Below, in pieces: positions 5,416 through 5,879 of a DNA stretch of 5,879 nucleotides. This DNA is from Oscillospiraceae bacterium. Lineage in GTDB: Bacteria > Bacillota > Clostridia > Oscillospirales > Acutalibacteraceae. The stretch is taken from contig JAQWBK010000090.1 in assembly GCA_028706415.1 (NCBI GenBank), positions 1-5,879 of the forward strand, in the 5' to 3' direction. The translations under genes were made by a program, and so were the position numbers. The stretch's first letter is position 1. Each line of letters starts with the position of its first letter. The notes under the pieces were generated by a model. That model saw only the letters and a list, made by a program, of their open reading frames with translations, had not been told where the DNA came from and made no database searches.

Positions 5416-5879
5416 TTGCTTAATTTTGAACCAAAACTACTGAATGAAATTAAAGATCAATTAATCGAGGATATGCCTTCTCCTCTTGTTTATGCAGTTG
5501 AGGATAGCGAGGAAGTAAGCAGCATAATTGAAGAAATAAGAAGCGGTTCCCTATCCTTTGTTGAGCTTCCCGCTGCCAAGATGGATTATGTATACCAGCT
5601 GGCAAATCTGTGTACCCAAGAGGAATATGAACGGCTGATAAATATATTTCCTCACCGTGTCACTTCAAAGCTGTTTGATATCGGGTGGGTTTATTGTCAG
5701 CATAACCCCAATAACACCCGGGCTATCGAACTTTTTACCATCGTGTGCAGGTGGATGAAGAAAAACAGGCGCACCGAGTTTAATAACACATTAATCGGGC
5801 GAACCGATCTCCCGTGGGGAGAAATATATGTCCGTGCTGTTGAAATTTTTAGAATAAAAAAGATTAGTATAGAACGGTT
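5416..5879 (+). CDS. Unrecognised helical soluble protein, 3' truncated by window end
   Basis: An open frame of at least 154 codons continues past the window edge. The likely start is TTG at 5416, with AGGGGG about 10 nt upstream at 5400-5405; an alternative TTG at 5392 lacks a good site. The frame is open back to 5365 but contains no ATG or GTG there. The product has no signal peptide or membrane span. It is mixed charged and helical, with aromatic-rich segments such as DIGWVYCQHNPNN, AIELFTIVCRWMKKNRR and LPWGEIYVRAVEIF, which suggest tandem helical hairpins. I do not recognise the family with confidence. The pattern of Trp/aromatic helices loosely recalls EH_Signature proteins (ZorC of type I Zorya), but this is only a hypothesis. 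It follows the membrane coiled-coil gene and is probably co-transcribed with it. Confidence 0.75.
   Translation, partial: MLNFEPKLLNEIKDQLIEDMPSPLVYAVEDSEEVSSIIEEIRSGSLSFVELPAAKMDYVYQLANLCTQEEYERLINIFPHRVTSKLFDIGWVYCQHNPNNTRAIELFTIVCRWMKKNRRTEFNNTLIGRTDLPWGEIYVRAVEIFRIKKISIER

Noticed and set aside
1..5879. CRISPR arrays, tRNA and rRNA genes, riboswitches
   Set aside because: I saw no regularly spaced repeats, cloverleaf-like segments or recognisable aptamer motifs on reading through the window.

Overview
The window looks like a piece of a Clostridia-type (Firmicutes) chromosome. It has moderate to low GC, AT-rich intergenic DNA, strong purine-rich Shine-Dalgarno sites, a class D-type sortase with a cell-wall-anchor-like substrate, and remnants of a TnpX/DUF4368-type large serine recombinase and of IS256 and IS66 transposases. 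I cannot name a species.

Layout. (1) Positions 1-520 hold unrecognised sequence followed by the C-terminal tail of a decayed large serine recombinase. (2) Positions 521-660 are a short convergent spacer with a nested, GC-rich hairpin. (3) Positions 661-2765, read right to left, form a compact three-gene operon in the order secreted sortase substrate, sortase, four-pass membrane protein. An extended -10 promoter lies near 2854-2862. (4) Positions 2766-3823 are gene-poor. They hold an AT-rich intergenic stretch, an internal/C-terminal IS256-family transposase fragment bracketed by a 12-bp direct repeat, a GC-rich patch of unknown origin, and a short IS66-like C-terminal fragment. (5) From 3857 a well-formed promoter (TTGAAA, 17 bp, TATAAT) drives a second, rightward unit. 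It encodes a single-pass membrane protein with a roughly 420-residue coiled-coil tail (GTG start), then an unrecognised soluble helical protein (probable TTG start) that runs off the end.

How the genes work together. In the first operon the small secreted protein ends in L-K-V-T-G, a membrane span and a basic tail, which is the architecture of a sortase substrate with Lys in place of Pro in LPXTG. The sortase is translationally coupled to it through an ATGA overlap, so I infer a dedicated enzyme-substrate pair. The third protein, with a large predicted extracellular domain, is probably a functional partner of unknown role. The second unit pairs an inner-membrane coiled-coil 'stalk' with a cytosolic protein beside transposon debris. 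This is the setting of a defence or accessory island, and I raise a weak Zorya-like hypothesis for it. The decisive genes would lie beyond the right edge.
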